Shown one piece after another: positions 15,387-23,758 of a stretch of DNA of 28,994 nt. Within the stretch, counting starts at the first letter, position 1. Every line of letters begins with the position of its first letter. Below the pieces are notes generated by a model, which saw only the letters and a program-made list of their open reading frames with translations, was not told where the DNA came from and ran no database searches. The position numbers were made by a program, and so were the translations under genes. Origin of the DNA: a virus; IMG/VR virus record IMGVR_UViG_3300030101_001849, positions 1 through 28,994 of that record, one strand, 5' to 3'.

Positions 15387-18300
15387 CAGTAATACAAACT
15401 AATTTTATTAAAGGCCGAATGAATAAGTCGGTTGACGAGAGGCTACTTCCACCTGGTGAATATGTAGATGCTCAAAACGTACGCCTTGGCTCAACGGAAG
15501 ATACAGAAATAGGATCTGTAGAAAATTCAAAGGGTAATTCAATGATAGCTGAATTAAGCTATGATGGAGTTGTTTTAGATCCAGTAAGCACTAAATGCAT
15601 TGGCGTGCTAGAAGATGGTGCAAACAACACTATATATTGGTTTGTAAATGACTCTAACAATACTCAATCTGCAACAGGAAAAGTTGATATGATCGTGTCT
15701 TTTGATACTATAAACAACAACATAGTATATCATGTTATATCTACAAGTATACTGAATTTTGATTCATCTTATCTAATAAACGGTGTAAATAAAATAGATG
15801 ACTTATTGTTTTTTACTGATAATTTAAATCCCCCAAGATGTATCAATGTAACTAGAGCCTACCTACCACCAACCGCCCTTGATGTAGATCAAATTACTGA
15901 TGCAGAATTAAATGTTATAAAAGCACCGCCTGAAGCGGCGCCCAAAATAAATTTGCTTCAATCAGGACAAGAAGAAAACTTTTTAGTAAAAAACATAATT
16001 AGCTTTGCGTATAGATTCAGGTATTTAGATGATGAGTATTCCGCTATATCACCGTTTAGCGACATAGCTTTTAGCCCCGGCTTTTTTAGTTTAAACTCCA
16101 GTGATTTATCAAATGCAGGAATGGAAAACACTTTTAATACTGCGGAAGTTACTTTTAATACCGGAAGTAAATTGGTAAAAGAAATTGATTTGTTATTCAA
16201 ATATGCAAACCAACCTGGTGTATATGTAATTGAAAAATTTAACAAAGGAATACTAGGGTGGTCTAACAATATAAATAGAACAGAAGTATTTAGGCATAAT
16301 CAAATATACACGGCACTTAGCGATAATCAACTTACAAGACTGTTTGACAATGTTCCTAGAACTGCAAAATCTCAAACCATTATGGCTAATAGATTAATGT
16401 ATGGAAATTATGTTGATGGCTATAATGTAAACAATCAATTAAACTACACTGTTACAAGAACATCAGAGCTAATAAATCTACAAGAGTTTACAGGGGTATT
16501 ATCGAGCGGAGATTATACCATAGATATTAGCAAAACAATTAGTAATGCTGTGGTGACATTTGATTTTACAAACATTGACAACGCAGCTTCATTAAAACAA
16601 GATACCCAAATTGGATTTAAATTAAACTTTATTGGTGCTGATTTTGACGCTCCTGGTGGTGGAGCTCCTCCGGGTACCCCTAGTCAAACTTTAACAATCA
16701 TTTCTTTTACAATTACTTTAAATCAAGATTACAATAGTATATATGATTTATTCAGTGGGACTTTTGCAAACGAACAGATAGGCACCCCGGCAACTATAAT
16801 TGGTTCAACAACTGTTCCATTTACTACAACAAGTCCTTGCACCGGAACTACACTTACAGACATATTAAATTGTGCTATTGCAGATCAATCTCCTAATTTA
16901 CATACGTTTTCCGGCATAGACGGCAGAGATGAGCCAATTAAAATTACTACTAATCCAGGTAGTTCATCAGTTAGCCTGCAGTTAGTTGCCGCAGAATTCG
17001 ACGATCCCGGAGTGGCGCCAAATCCAGATATGTTTGGCTATTATAAATTTACCGCAGCTCAAGCCGATTATTCTTCTAATGGAAGTAGAAAAAGTTTACA
17101 CAGTAACAGAAATTATGATGTAGGTATTGTGTATATGGACGAGTATTCAAGAAGCACTACAGCGCTAACCTCTGGAGGCAACACAATATACATGCCACCA
17201 TCTAGCTCTATAACTGCTAATTCTATAAAAGCAACCATACCTATAACCATGGTGCCGCCACCATGGGCTAAAAAATATAAGTTTGTTATTAAGAGAGGTG
17301 AAGAGTCTTACGAAACAATTTACTCTGTCATTGCTTTTGATGATGATTCTACTGATTCAGTGTGGATTAGGTTAGAGGGAGATAATCAAGTTAAAACTAA
17401 GCAAGGTGATTTCTTAATTGTAAAAGCAGATATAAACGGCCCATTAAACACAATAGTAAAATCAAAAGTTTTAGCTATTGAGTCAAAAGAAAATAATTTT
17501 TTAACACCAGAAGCATCCACTGCAAATAATCCCTTTATTGTTGAGCCAGCGGGCTTGTACATGAATTTAAAACCACAAGGCTTTACCATTACAGATGATA
17601 TAAATGGATTTTTTGATAGTGGGCTTTCAAGCGCCAGCAGTAGTAAAAGAGGAGGGCCGGTTGCAAGACTTTATGTAAATTTATTTAGAACTATAAGTGA
17701 TGGTACTGGAACGGATCAATTTGAAAATGTAAGTATACCCGAGGGCTCCTTAGTTAATTTTTCAATACGAATTAATAGAAACGCATCTGACGGTGGGTTT
17801 TTAGTCGGAAGCTCGAATCAAGTAACGTATGATTATAATAGAACAGTGGAAGCATCTCAAGACTACAACACTCTCTATGAATTCGTTATCGGCGAAGGAA
17901 TAGATTTTACAGAAGGAGTAGCCTCTGGAACAGTAACAGTTGGTAATAATTTCAGCACTACGATAGGAGATAGAGATTTACCGCCTTTCTCTCCATTTAG
18001 TGGAGTAACATCTGACAATGAATATAAGTTTTTTACCGTTGGATCGGCCACTCCTGGGACAGGATTGCAAGCTGCTAACGATGCAGGTGCTAAAGTTTCT
18101 TTAGGAATAAAGAGTGCGTCAGGTGGAGATAGTGGTCAAAGAACTACTATAAAAGCAAAAATAACTATAAATATTGGAAGCGAATCATTAATACTGGAAA
18201 CTGAACCTTTAAATTCTAATATAGATTTATATTATGAAAATGACGAAGTGTTTGATATTACAGGTGGCTTTCATCAATCAGGCAGTAAAACAGGAGATCA

Positions 18301-20341
18301 AAATCAAACAGCAGTTCAACCGGGTATTGTAAACCTAGGGTTTTTTGATTGTTTCGCTTTTGGGAATGGAGCTGAAAGCTATAAGTATTTAGATGAACTG
18401 GACGGTTCAAGTTTTGATTTGGGGCAACGAACCACATCTGTGTCAGAAGAAGATTATAAAGAAGCTAACCGATACGCTAGTGTAACTTATAGTGGAGTAT
18501 ATAACGCGGATACAAACATAAATAGATTTAATGAATTTAATTTAAGTGATGCAAACTTTAAAGATTTAGAAAAATCATTTGGAGATATTAATATATTACA
18601 TTCTTTTGAAACAAATTTATTAGTATTACAAGAAGATAAAATATCAAATGTATTATTAAGCAAACAAGCTTTGCAAGCAGCAGAAGGCGGGGGGGTAGTA
18701 GCTACATCAACAGCGGTATTGGGAACTCAAGTAGCTAGAATTGAAGAGTATGGAATTAGCAATAACCCTGAAAGTTTTGCAGCGTACGGAGACAGCAGGT
18801 ATTTTACAGACACAAGCAGAGGAGCTGTGATTCAGTTAAAAGGAACGGGCGGTATTCAGGATAAACTTACCTTAATTTCTGAATTAGGAATGAGAAGTTA
18901 TTTTAGAGATAACTTTATTACCTACCCTGATACTCAAAAAATAGGGGCTTTCGATCCGTATATGAACGAGTATGTATTAAGCTCTAACACTATTGGATTA
19001 CCTAATGCTTATCAATCAAACACCGAAATACCTGTTGAATGTGGAGCTACATTTGGCCCCTACAATTATGACGATCCTATAATATATAACGTAAACTTAG
19101 GTGAAGCTCAAGGTAATGTGGTAGTGAATTATGTTATTACTGGAACGGTAACAATTGCTTATGAGTGGAGCTCTGTAAGCGCAAGCATACCCGGGGCAAC
19201 AGGATCAGGAAGCTTTAACTTTAATAAAAATACAGCCAATCCTACTAATTTAAAAATAACAATAACACCAACCGGTTCTTACACTGCTAAATTTAAAGTC
19301 AGTTGTCCAGCTGTAAATGAATTAACAATTATTAATGTGGCCCTTGGATCTGTATCTGATGACGGCTTATTTATACATGATGAATTTTATTGGAGTGATG
19401 GTACAATAACGAGCCCAGTGGAAAGCGTGCAAACAGCTTTTAGTTTTACTCCATTTGACACTAATAGATTAGCTAGGTATACTAGCATTACGGGTATTGA
19501 ATCTGAAGGGTTGTTTCCAGCCAATAATGCCACGGTATATATGGCATCAAATAAAATAGATTTTGATACATTAGTGTTCAGCCCCGCCGCCGGCTATTCA
19601 GGTTCTATTCCTGCGGCAGCAGATAAGTTTTCATTCTTAGTATCAAATACTCTTTACACATCTTCGCAAGCAGACATCAATGCATTAGTGGCGGCGGCAA
19701 CAGATATTACTACTGTAACTAACCCGTCAACAGGATATTATGAGGCAAACTTTACATACAGCAATCCAAGTAATCGAACTTATTTATACTTGATATATAA
19801 TTATTCCGGAGTATCTCCCATACAATTAAGATACGGAACAACTCCATTAAAGTCTTGTTGTTTAGGAACTTTTGTTGATTATTTTATAAATACAGATTCA
19901 TTTACAACAGCTACTTCAGTTTATAAAGATTCAGATTTAACCCTTTTGGCTATCGATGGATTTTATAGTACATCTGGTATTGTAAGAGAACAATCTAGTG
20001 GACTACTTATTTCTTCGGCTAGTTGTGCAAGTCCTTGTAATTATATTTATATATCAGCAGTACGATCAAATAAACTTGATCTTTGCGCAAGTTCAGGTAC
20101 AAACTATGTAATGTCAGTTCAAGCGCAAACCACAACTAATGATGCATTTGCAAGCGTATTACCGGGTGATGTGTTAAGTGTTTTACCCGCTGGATTACCA
20201 GGGTTTATAGCATATAGCGCAGTACAATTTGAAGACACGGCAACAGGCACAACATACAGAATTGCAGAAGTAAATGCTAGCGGTCAAATAATAACATTAT
20301 ATTTTGGAGGTAGCGGAGGTACCTGTGGGGCACCACTATAA
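15383..20341 (+). CDS. Tail stabilisation / hub protein (very large)
   Basis: This 1652-aa protein starts MTVIQTNFIKGRMNKSVDER, then LLPPGEYVDAQNVRLG and IGSVENSKGN, the signature opening of P22 gp10-type tail stabilisation proteins (closed beta-propeller or hub). Most of the remainder is beta-rich repeats with Asn/Ser/Thr/Gly turns. A conserved-looking region at about 1070-1200 contains FGDINILHSFETNLLVLQED and SRYFTDTSRGAVIQL. The C-terminal part, from about 1490, is a different module with SCC (C1492/C1493), ATSVYKDSDLTLLAIDGFYS, CASPC and a final Gly-rich GGSGGTCGAPL. That module resembles add-on adhesion domains of phage tails. The protein likely plugs the neck and carries tail appendages. 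It is much longer than P22 gp10 (about 470 aa). Confidence 0.75.
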   Translation: MTVIQTNFIKGRMNKSVDERLLPPGEYVDAQNVRLGSTEDTEIGSVENSKGNSMIAELSYDGVVLDPVSTKCIGVLEDGANNTIYWFVNDSNNTQSATGKVDMIVSFDTINNNIVYHVISTSILNFDSSYLINGVNKIDDLLFFTDNLNPPRCINVTRAYLPPTALDVDQITDAELNVIKAPPEAAPKINLLQSGQEENFLVKNIISFAYRFRYLDDEYSAISPFSDIAFSPGFFSLNSSDLSNAGMENTFNTAEVTFNTGSKLVKEIDLLFKYANQPGVYVIEKFNKGILGWSNNINRTEVFRHNQIYTALSDNQLTRLFDNVPRTAKSQTIMANRLMYGNYVDGYNVNNQLNYTVTRTSELINLQEFTGVLSSGDYTIDISKTISNAVVTFDFTNIDNAASLKQDTQIGFKLNFIGADFDAPGGGAPPGTPSQTLTIISFTITLNQDYNSIYDLFSGTFANEQIGTPATIIGSTTVPFTTTSPCTGTTLTDILNCAIADQSPNLHTFSGIDGRDEPIKITTNPGSSSVSLQLVAAEFDDPGVAPNPDMFGYYKFTAAQADYSSNGSRKSLHSNRNYDVGIVYMDEYSRSTTALTSGGNTIYMPPSSSITANSIKATIPITMVPPPWAKKYKFVIKRGEESYETIYSVIAFDDDSTDSVWIRLEGDNQVKTKQGDFLIVKADINGPLNTIVKSKVLAIESKENNFLTPEASTANNPFIVEPAGLYMNLKPQGFTITDDINGFFDSGLSSASSSKRGGPVARLYVNLFRTISDGTGTDQFENVSIPEGSLVNFSIRINRNASDGGFLVGSSNQVTYDYNRTVEASQDYNTLYEFVIGEGIDFTEGVASGTVTVGNNFSTTIGDRDLPPFSPFSGVTSDNEYKFFTVGSATPGTGLQAANDAGAKVSLGIKSASGGDSGQRTTIKAKITINIGSESLILETEPLNSNIDLYYENDEVFDITGGFHQSGSKTGDQNQTAVQPGIVNLGFFDCFAFGNGAESYKYLDELDGSSFDLGQRTTSVSEEDYKEANRYASVTYSGVYNADTNINRFNEFNLSDANFKDLEKSFGDINILHSFETNLLVLQEDKISNVLLSKQALQAAEGGGVVATSTAVLGTQVARIEEYGISNNPESFAAYGDSRYFTDTSRGAVIQLKGTGGIQDKLTLISELGMRSYFRDNFITYPDTQKIGAFDPYMNEYVLSSNTIGLPNAYQSNTEIPVECGATFGPYNYDDPIIYNVNLGEAQGNVVVNYVITGTVTIAYEWSSVSASIPGATGSGSFNFNKNTANPTNLKITITPTGSYTAKFKVSCPAVNELTIINVALGSVSDDGLFIHDEFYWSDGTITSPVESVQTAFSFTPFDTNRLARYTSITGIESEGLFPANNATVYMASNKIDFDTLVFSPAAGYSGSIPAAADKFSFLVSNTLYTSSQADINALVAAATDITTVTNPSTGYYEANFTYSNPSNRTYLYLIYNYSGVSPIQLRYGTTPLKSCCLGTFVDYFINTDSFTTATSVYKDSDLTLLAIDGFYSTSGIVREQSSGLLISSASCASPCNYIYISAVRSNKLDLCASSGTNYVMSVQAQTTTNDAFASVLPGDVLSVLPAGLPGFIAYSAVQFEDTATGTTYRIAEVNASGQIITLYFGGSGGTCGAPL

Positions 20342-20350
20342 AATAAAAAT

Positions 20351-21112
20351 ATGGGAGCAGTAACATTAACATATAGCGAAACTTCAAAAGGGTGGCCATC
20401 ATTCTATTCATTCATTCCTGAAAAAATGGTGGGTATGAATAACTATTTGTATTCATTTAAGGGGGGTAAATTGTACAGACACAACACAAACCCGAAAAGA
20501 AATAATTTTTATGACGTGCAACATAGTTCTACTATTTCGAGTATATTTAATATCAAACCATTAGAAGTTAAATTATTTAAAACAATTTATTTGGAGTCAG
20601 ATAGCGCCTGGGCAGCCACTTACAATTCAGACATGCATAATCCCGGTGGTAGTTTGTTAGCTTCTTACTTTGTTCAAAAAGAAACAGATTGGTTTTCTTT
20701 TTTAAGAGCAGATGAAAATACGGTTAACTTTAATTTAAGATCTGCGAATGGGTTAGGCGATGTGAGCAGTGTCGATTCAAGTGTGGCCGCAGCGGTTGTG
20801 CTTACATTTACATTTGACGTAGGATCAATTATTTCTATAGGAGACAAAGCATACCACGGGAACACACCTACCTTTGCGGGAGAGATAGTAGCAACAACAA
20901 CAAACACAATAACTATTAACACCACATCGGGTGGCTCAGTGCCTCCAGGTGGAGCATTTATTTGCTACATAAAAGATAGCGTAGCTGAATCACATGGGGT
21001 AAGAGGACATTACCTAGAATTTACATTAACTAATGGCCCTACTGAAAATCCAAATTCAGTTGCGGTCGAACTATTCGCCGTAAAAAGCAGTATGTTTAAA
21101 AGTTACCCTTAA
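20351..21112 (+). CDS. Accessory tail protein (hub-associated)
   Basis: This 253-aa protein opens with GWPSFYSFIPEKMVGMNNYL, then YSFKGGKLYRHNT and RNNFYDVQHSSTI. I remember this pattern from the gene after the stabilisation protein in many Bacteroidota podoviruses. The sequence is beta-rich with aromatic residues and contains a VGSIISIGDKAYHGNTPTFA-type beta stretch. There is no transmembrane segment. It follows the hub gene after 9 bases with an A-rich leader and is the last gene before a new -7 box. A tail-needle, nozzle or hub partner role fits the position, but the exact place in the virion is unknown. Confidence 0.6.
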   Translation: MGAVTLTYSETSKGWPSFYSFIPEKMVGMNNYLYSFKGGKLYRHNTNPKRNNFYDVQHSSTISSIFNIKPLEVKLFKTIYLESDSAWAATYNSDMHNPGGSLLASYFVQKETDWFSFLRADENTVNFNLRSANGLGDVSSVDSSVAAAVVLTFTFDVGSIISIGDKAYHGNTPTFAGEIVATTTNTITINTTSGGSVPPGGAFICYIKDSVAESHGVRGHYLEFTLTNGPTENPNSVAVELFAVKSSMFKSYP

Positions 21113-21118
21113 AATTTG

Positions 21119-21126
21119 TATCTTTG
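21119..21126 (+). promoter_or_regulatory. Promoter -7 box (TATCTTTG) before the internal virion protein genes
   Basis: TATCTTTG matches the Bacteroidota -7 element and is identical to the one at 13483. It lies in the 39-base gap before the ATG at 21152, 25 bases upstream of it. A weak -33 (TTTA at 21095-21098, 20 bases upstream) is present. Confidence 0.5.
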
Positions 21127-21151
21127 TTACTAATCTTTTAAATTTATCAAT

Positions 21152-22027
21152 ATGTCAGCAGCAGGAGCAGCAGGATCAACAGCAGGAGCAACAGGATTAT
21201 CCGCGGGAATGTCAACTGCACTTGGAGTAGTAGGGGCAGTTGGAGCATTATTTGGAATAGCTGGCGCCATATCACAAGCTACAGCAGCAAGAAGAGCTAT
21301 TGATAGGGCTAATGAAGAAGCGGCATTAGCTGTGGCTCAAGCTAGGGATAAATTAAGTAAAATTGATTCTTTAGAATTAGAATTACCTATGATTGAAATG
21401 GATCAAATACAAAAAGACTCTTTAAGACAAAGAAAACAACTACTAGACGCTGTAAGAGGTTCAGGACAAAGATCGGTGCTAGGAGCCGTGCCCGTTATAG
21501 GTGAACAGGTTTCAAAAGAAAAACAAAAAATAAGAGGTCAATTAGAAAAACAAATTAGGGATCGTCAAGATAAAATTTTAACTGAAGAAGCAAGAAAAGA
21601 ACAACTAGAATTAGAAATGTTAACTGCACAGGGAGTGGCTGCTAGACAAAGAGCGGCGGCAGCCGCACAAAATGAAGCAGTTGCAACAGCAGGAGCTGGT
21701 AGATCAGCTGCGGCATTAGGTGGAGAAATTTTAGGTTTGACTAACTTGTATGGAGGTGAAGGTAGATTTCAAAGAAATGTAGATAAATTTTTAGAAGGAA
21801 AAAATCTTGGTCAAAATTTTGATAGAGATGCGTTTGCTTCGTTTGTAGAAGAAAAAGCGGGAATCGGTGTTGATTCAGCTGCTACTTATAGAGATGCAAC
21901 TGATTTAATTAAGTCGGGAGTTACAAACGTAGATGGAACTGAGGTAGATTTATATGAATTATTTTTACAAGAAAATCCTTTTGGCCCTGAACTACCTCCC
22001 ACTAATATTTCACCAGTAGTAGAATAA
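21152..22027 (+). CDS. Internal virion protein with hydrophobic Gly/Ala N-terminus
   Basis: Residues 1-50 of this 291-aa protein are almost only Ala, Gly, Ser and Thr plus a hydrophobic stretch (LGVVGAVGALFGIAGAISQA) that could span or insert into a membrane. The rest, about 50-190, is a long helical, Gln/Lys/Glu/Ala-rich coiled coil (RAIDRANEEAALAVAQARDK; QRAAAAAQNEAVATAGAGRS). This layout matches small internal virion proteins of podoviruses (such as T7 gp14), which leave the head first and embed in the host envelope to build the DNA conduit. It stands first in a three-gene block, directly joined to the next gene. The role is inferred from composition and position. Confidence 0.65.
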   Translation: MSAAGAAGSTAGATGLSAGMSTALGVVGAVGALFGIAGAISQATAARRAIDRANEEAALAVAQARDKLSKIDSLELELPMIEMDQIQKDSLRQRKQLLDAVRGSGQRSVLGAVPVIGEQVSKEKQKIRGQLEKQIRDRQDKILTEEARKEQLELEMLTAQGVAARQRAAAAAQNEAVATAGAGRSAAALGGEILGLTNLYGGEGRFQRNVDKFLEGKNLGQNFDRDAFASFVEEKAGIGVDSAATYRDATDLIKSGVTNVDGTEVDLYELFLQENPFGPELPPTNISPVVE

Positions 22028-23758
22028 ATGGCACAAGACAATAGAACTTATTACAACCGTAGAGGAAACCAGTTTACAGGAATGTTTGATTCAGGCCCTG
22101 GAAGCGATTTTGTACCTGTAGATTGGGGTAAAATTACAGGGGATATTGTAAGCACGTTAAGATCTGTTGAGAAAGAAAGACAAGCTAAAAGGGATGACAT
22201 ACAAACCAAGACCGATGAGCTGCTTACAGACTTAAGAGATTATCAAGCTGGAGGCAACAATACATTTAATGGATATGTTTTAGACGGCTCCACTCAAGTA
22301 AAAGATTATATGTTAATGCAAAACAAATTATTAAAGCAGGGCAAGCTTGATCCTAATGCATATACAAGAAGTTCACAATTACTACAAGACGACTGGAATT
22401 CTTTTCAAGAAGCAGCTAAAACTTTTAATGCCGATTATGCTGCAGCGATAGAAGCGGTTAATGCAGGAGATGCTTCCAAATTAGCTTTGATGAGTTTTGA
22501 TGAAATGCAAGCAGCAACAGATATACAAAATAGTAGATTAGTAATAAATACTGATGGAAGATTATATTCTCAAACAGGAAATGGTAAGCTAGTAGGTTTT
22601 ACCAACATGAATGCAAGGCAAAAAGATTTACCAAAAAATTACAACATCGTAAATGGCGCTAAAGGTTTTTCGTCAACTTTGGGAAAATTTAAAGAGGCGT
22701 ATCCAAAAATGACAGTAGAAGATATTACTGCACAACCTGATTTTCTAAAGGCAAGAGATACTTATATTGAAGGAGTTTTAAATCAAGGAACAGGTAGAGA
22801 CTTCTTAAGTATATTAACACAAAACGGATACGAGCTAACTCAAGATCCAAATAAGGTAGACGACAACACCATACTGGTAAAAGCAGACTCAAATGGATTA
22901 CTACAACCAGATAAAGAATCTCTAGAAAAACATAGAGGGCGCGCCAAAGAAATACTGCAAGAAGCAATTAGTGTTCAGCTAGATTACCTTGAATCACCAG
23001 GTGGTACTGAAACATCAACTGACCAAGCAAATAATTCCAGACTACAAAAAATACAAAATGTATATGGTTATTTAGGGGATATTTTGTCAAACGACAAAGT
23101 AAAACGAGATAGAGCAAAACAATTTTTATTTCAAAATTATCAGGCAATTACCGGATTTGAATCGGATACTGAGGGAATTAGAATTACTACAAACACTGGC
23201 GATACACAAAAAATTACATGGGAAGATTTAAGTGGAGAAGGTGTGGCGAGTGTTAAAACTCCTGAACAAATTATAGATAGATTACTTCCAATAATTACCG
23301 GACAATTAGATAAAGACGAACTTGATAAAATTAAAAACAAATATTTAGCCAACCTAGATGAGCAGGGTAAGAAAAACTTTAGACTTCAATTTGGCAGAAA
23401 CGATGATTATGATATTAACGAGCAAAGAACTTCCGGAGACTTTGAGTTCCCAGAGGATGTACTTACTACTGTTAGCGAAAGTTTAACTGAGCTAGGTAAA
23501 ATACTTCCTGAAGCAAGAGAGGGTACAATACAAAAAGCAATTGCAAGAAATATCAATGATGCTCTTATTGGTGTAAGTGGAATTGGAGTAGAGGCTTCAG
23601 GACAAAACTTAATATTAAAATTACCTAATAACACAACTATAAATTTAGGTGATCCATTAGATTTAGGTGGCGCTGGACTTCTCAAAAGAATTCAAGATGA
23701 AATTAAAAGGTCAAAAACTGCTAAGCCACCTGCCTCTGGTGATCAAGGATTCGGATAA
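22028..23758 (+). CDS. Probable internal virion protein
   Basis: This 576-aa, soluble, charged and mainly helical protein begins MAQDNRTYYNRRGNQFTGMF and continues DFVPVDWGKITGDIVSTLRS, with long helical stretches (VKDYMLMQNKLLKQGKLDPN; SFQEAAKTFNADYAAAIEAV). The last third alternates helix and beta and ends GLLKRIQDEIKRSKTAKPPA with a disordered Gly/Pro tail. No enzyme motif is apparent and I see no lysozyme-like Glu/Asp pattern. It starts immediately after the preceding stop and its own stop overlaps the next start (TAATG). The three genes are therefore one translational unit, as in the gp14-gp15-gp16 ejection-protein clusters of podoviruses; by position it would be the middle member. Confidence 0.6.
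   Translation: MAQDNRTYYNRRGNQFTGMFDSGPGSDFVPVDWGKITGDIVSTLRSVEKERQAKRDDIQTKTDELLTDLRDYQAGGNNTFNGYVLDGSTQVKDYMLMQNKLLKQGKLDPNAYTRSSQLLQDDWNSFQEAAKTFNADYAAAIEAVNAGDASKLALMSFDEMQAATDIQNSRLVINTDGRLYSQTGNGKLVGFTNMNARQKDLPKNYNIVNGAKGFSSTLGKFKEAYPKMTVEDITAQPDFLKARDTYIEGVLNQGTGRDFLSILTQNGYELTQDPNKVDDNTILVKADSNGLLQPDKESLEKHRGRAKEILQEAISVQLDYLESPGGTETSTDQANNSRLQKIQNVYGYLGDILSNDKVKRDRAKQFLFQNYQAITGFESDTEGIRITTNTGDTQKITWEDLSGEGVASVKTPEQIIDRLLPIITGQLDKDELDKIKNKYLANLDEQGKKNFRLQFGRNDDYDINEQRTSGDFEFPEDVLTTVSESLTELGKILPEAREGTIQKAIARNINDALIGVSGIGVEASGQNLILKLPNNTTINLGDPLDLGGAGLLKRIQDEIKRSKTAKPPASGDQGFG

Noticed and set aside
15958-16269. Minus-strand open frame of about 100 codons inside the hub gene
   Set aside because: It lies fully within a well-supported + strand gene, lacks any recognisable motif, and no - strand gene is supported anywhere in the window.
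22936-22946. GC-rich palindrome GGCGCGCC in an AT-rich gene
   Set aside because: It is a single restriction-site-like palindrome inside coding sequence with no partner or spacing pattern.
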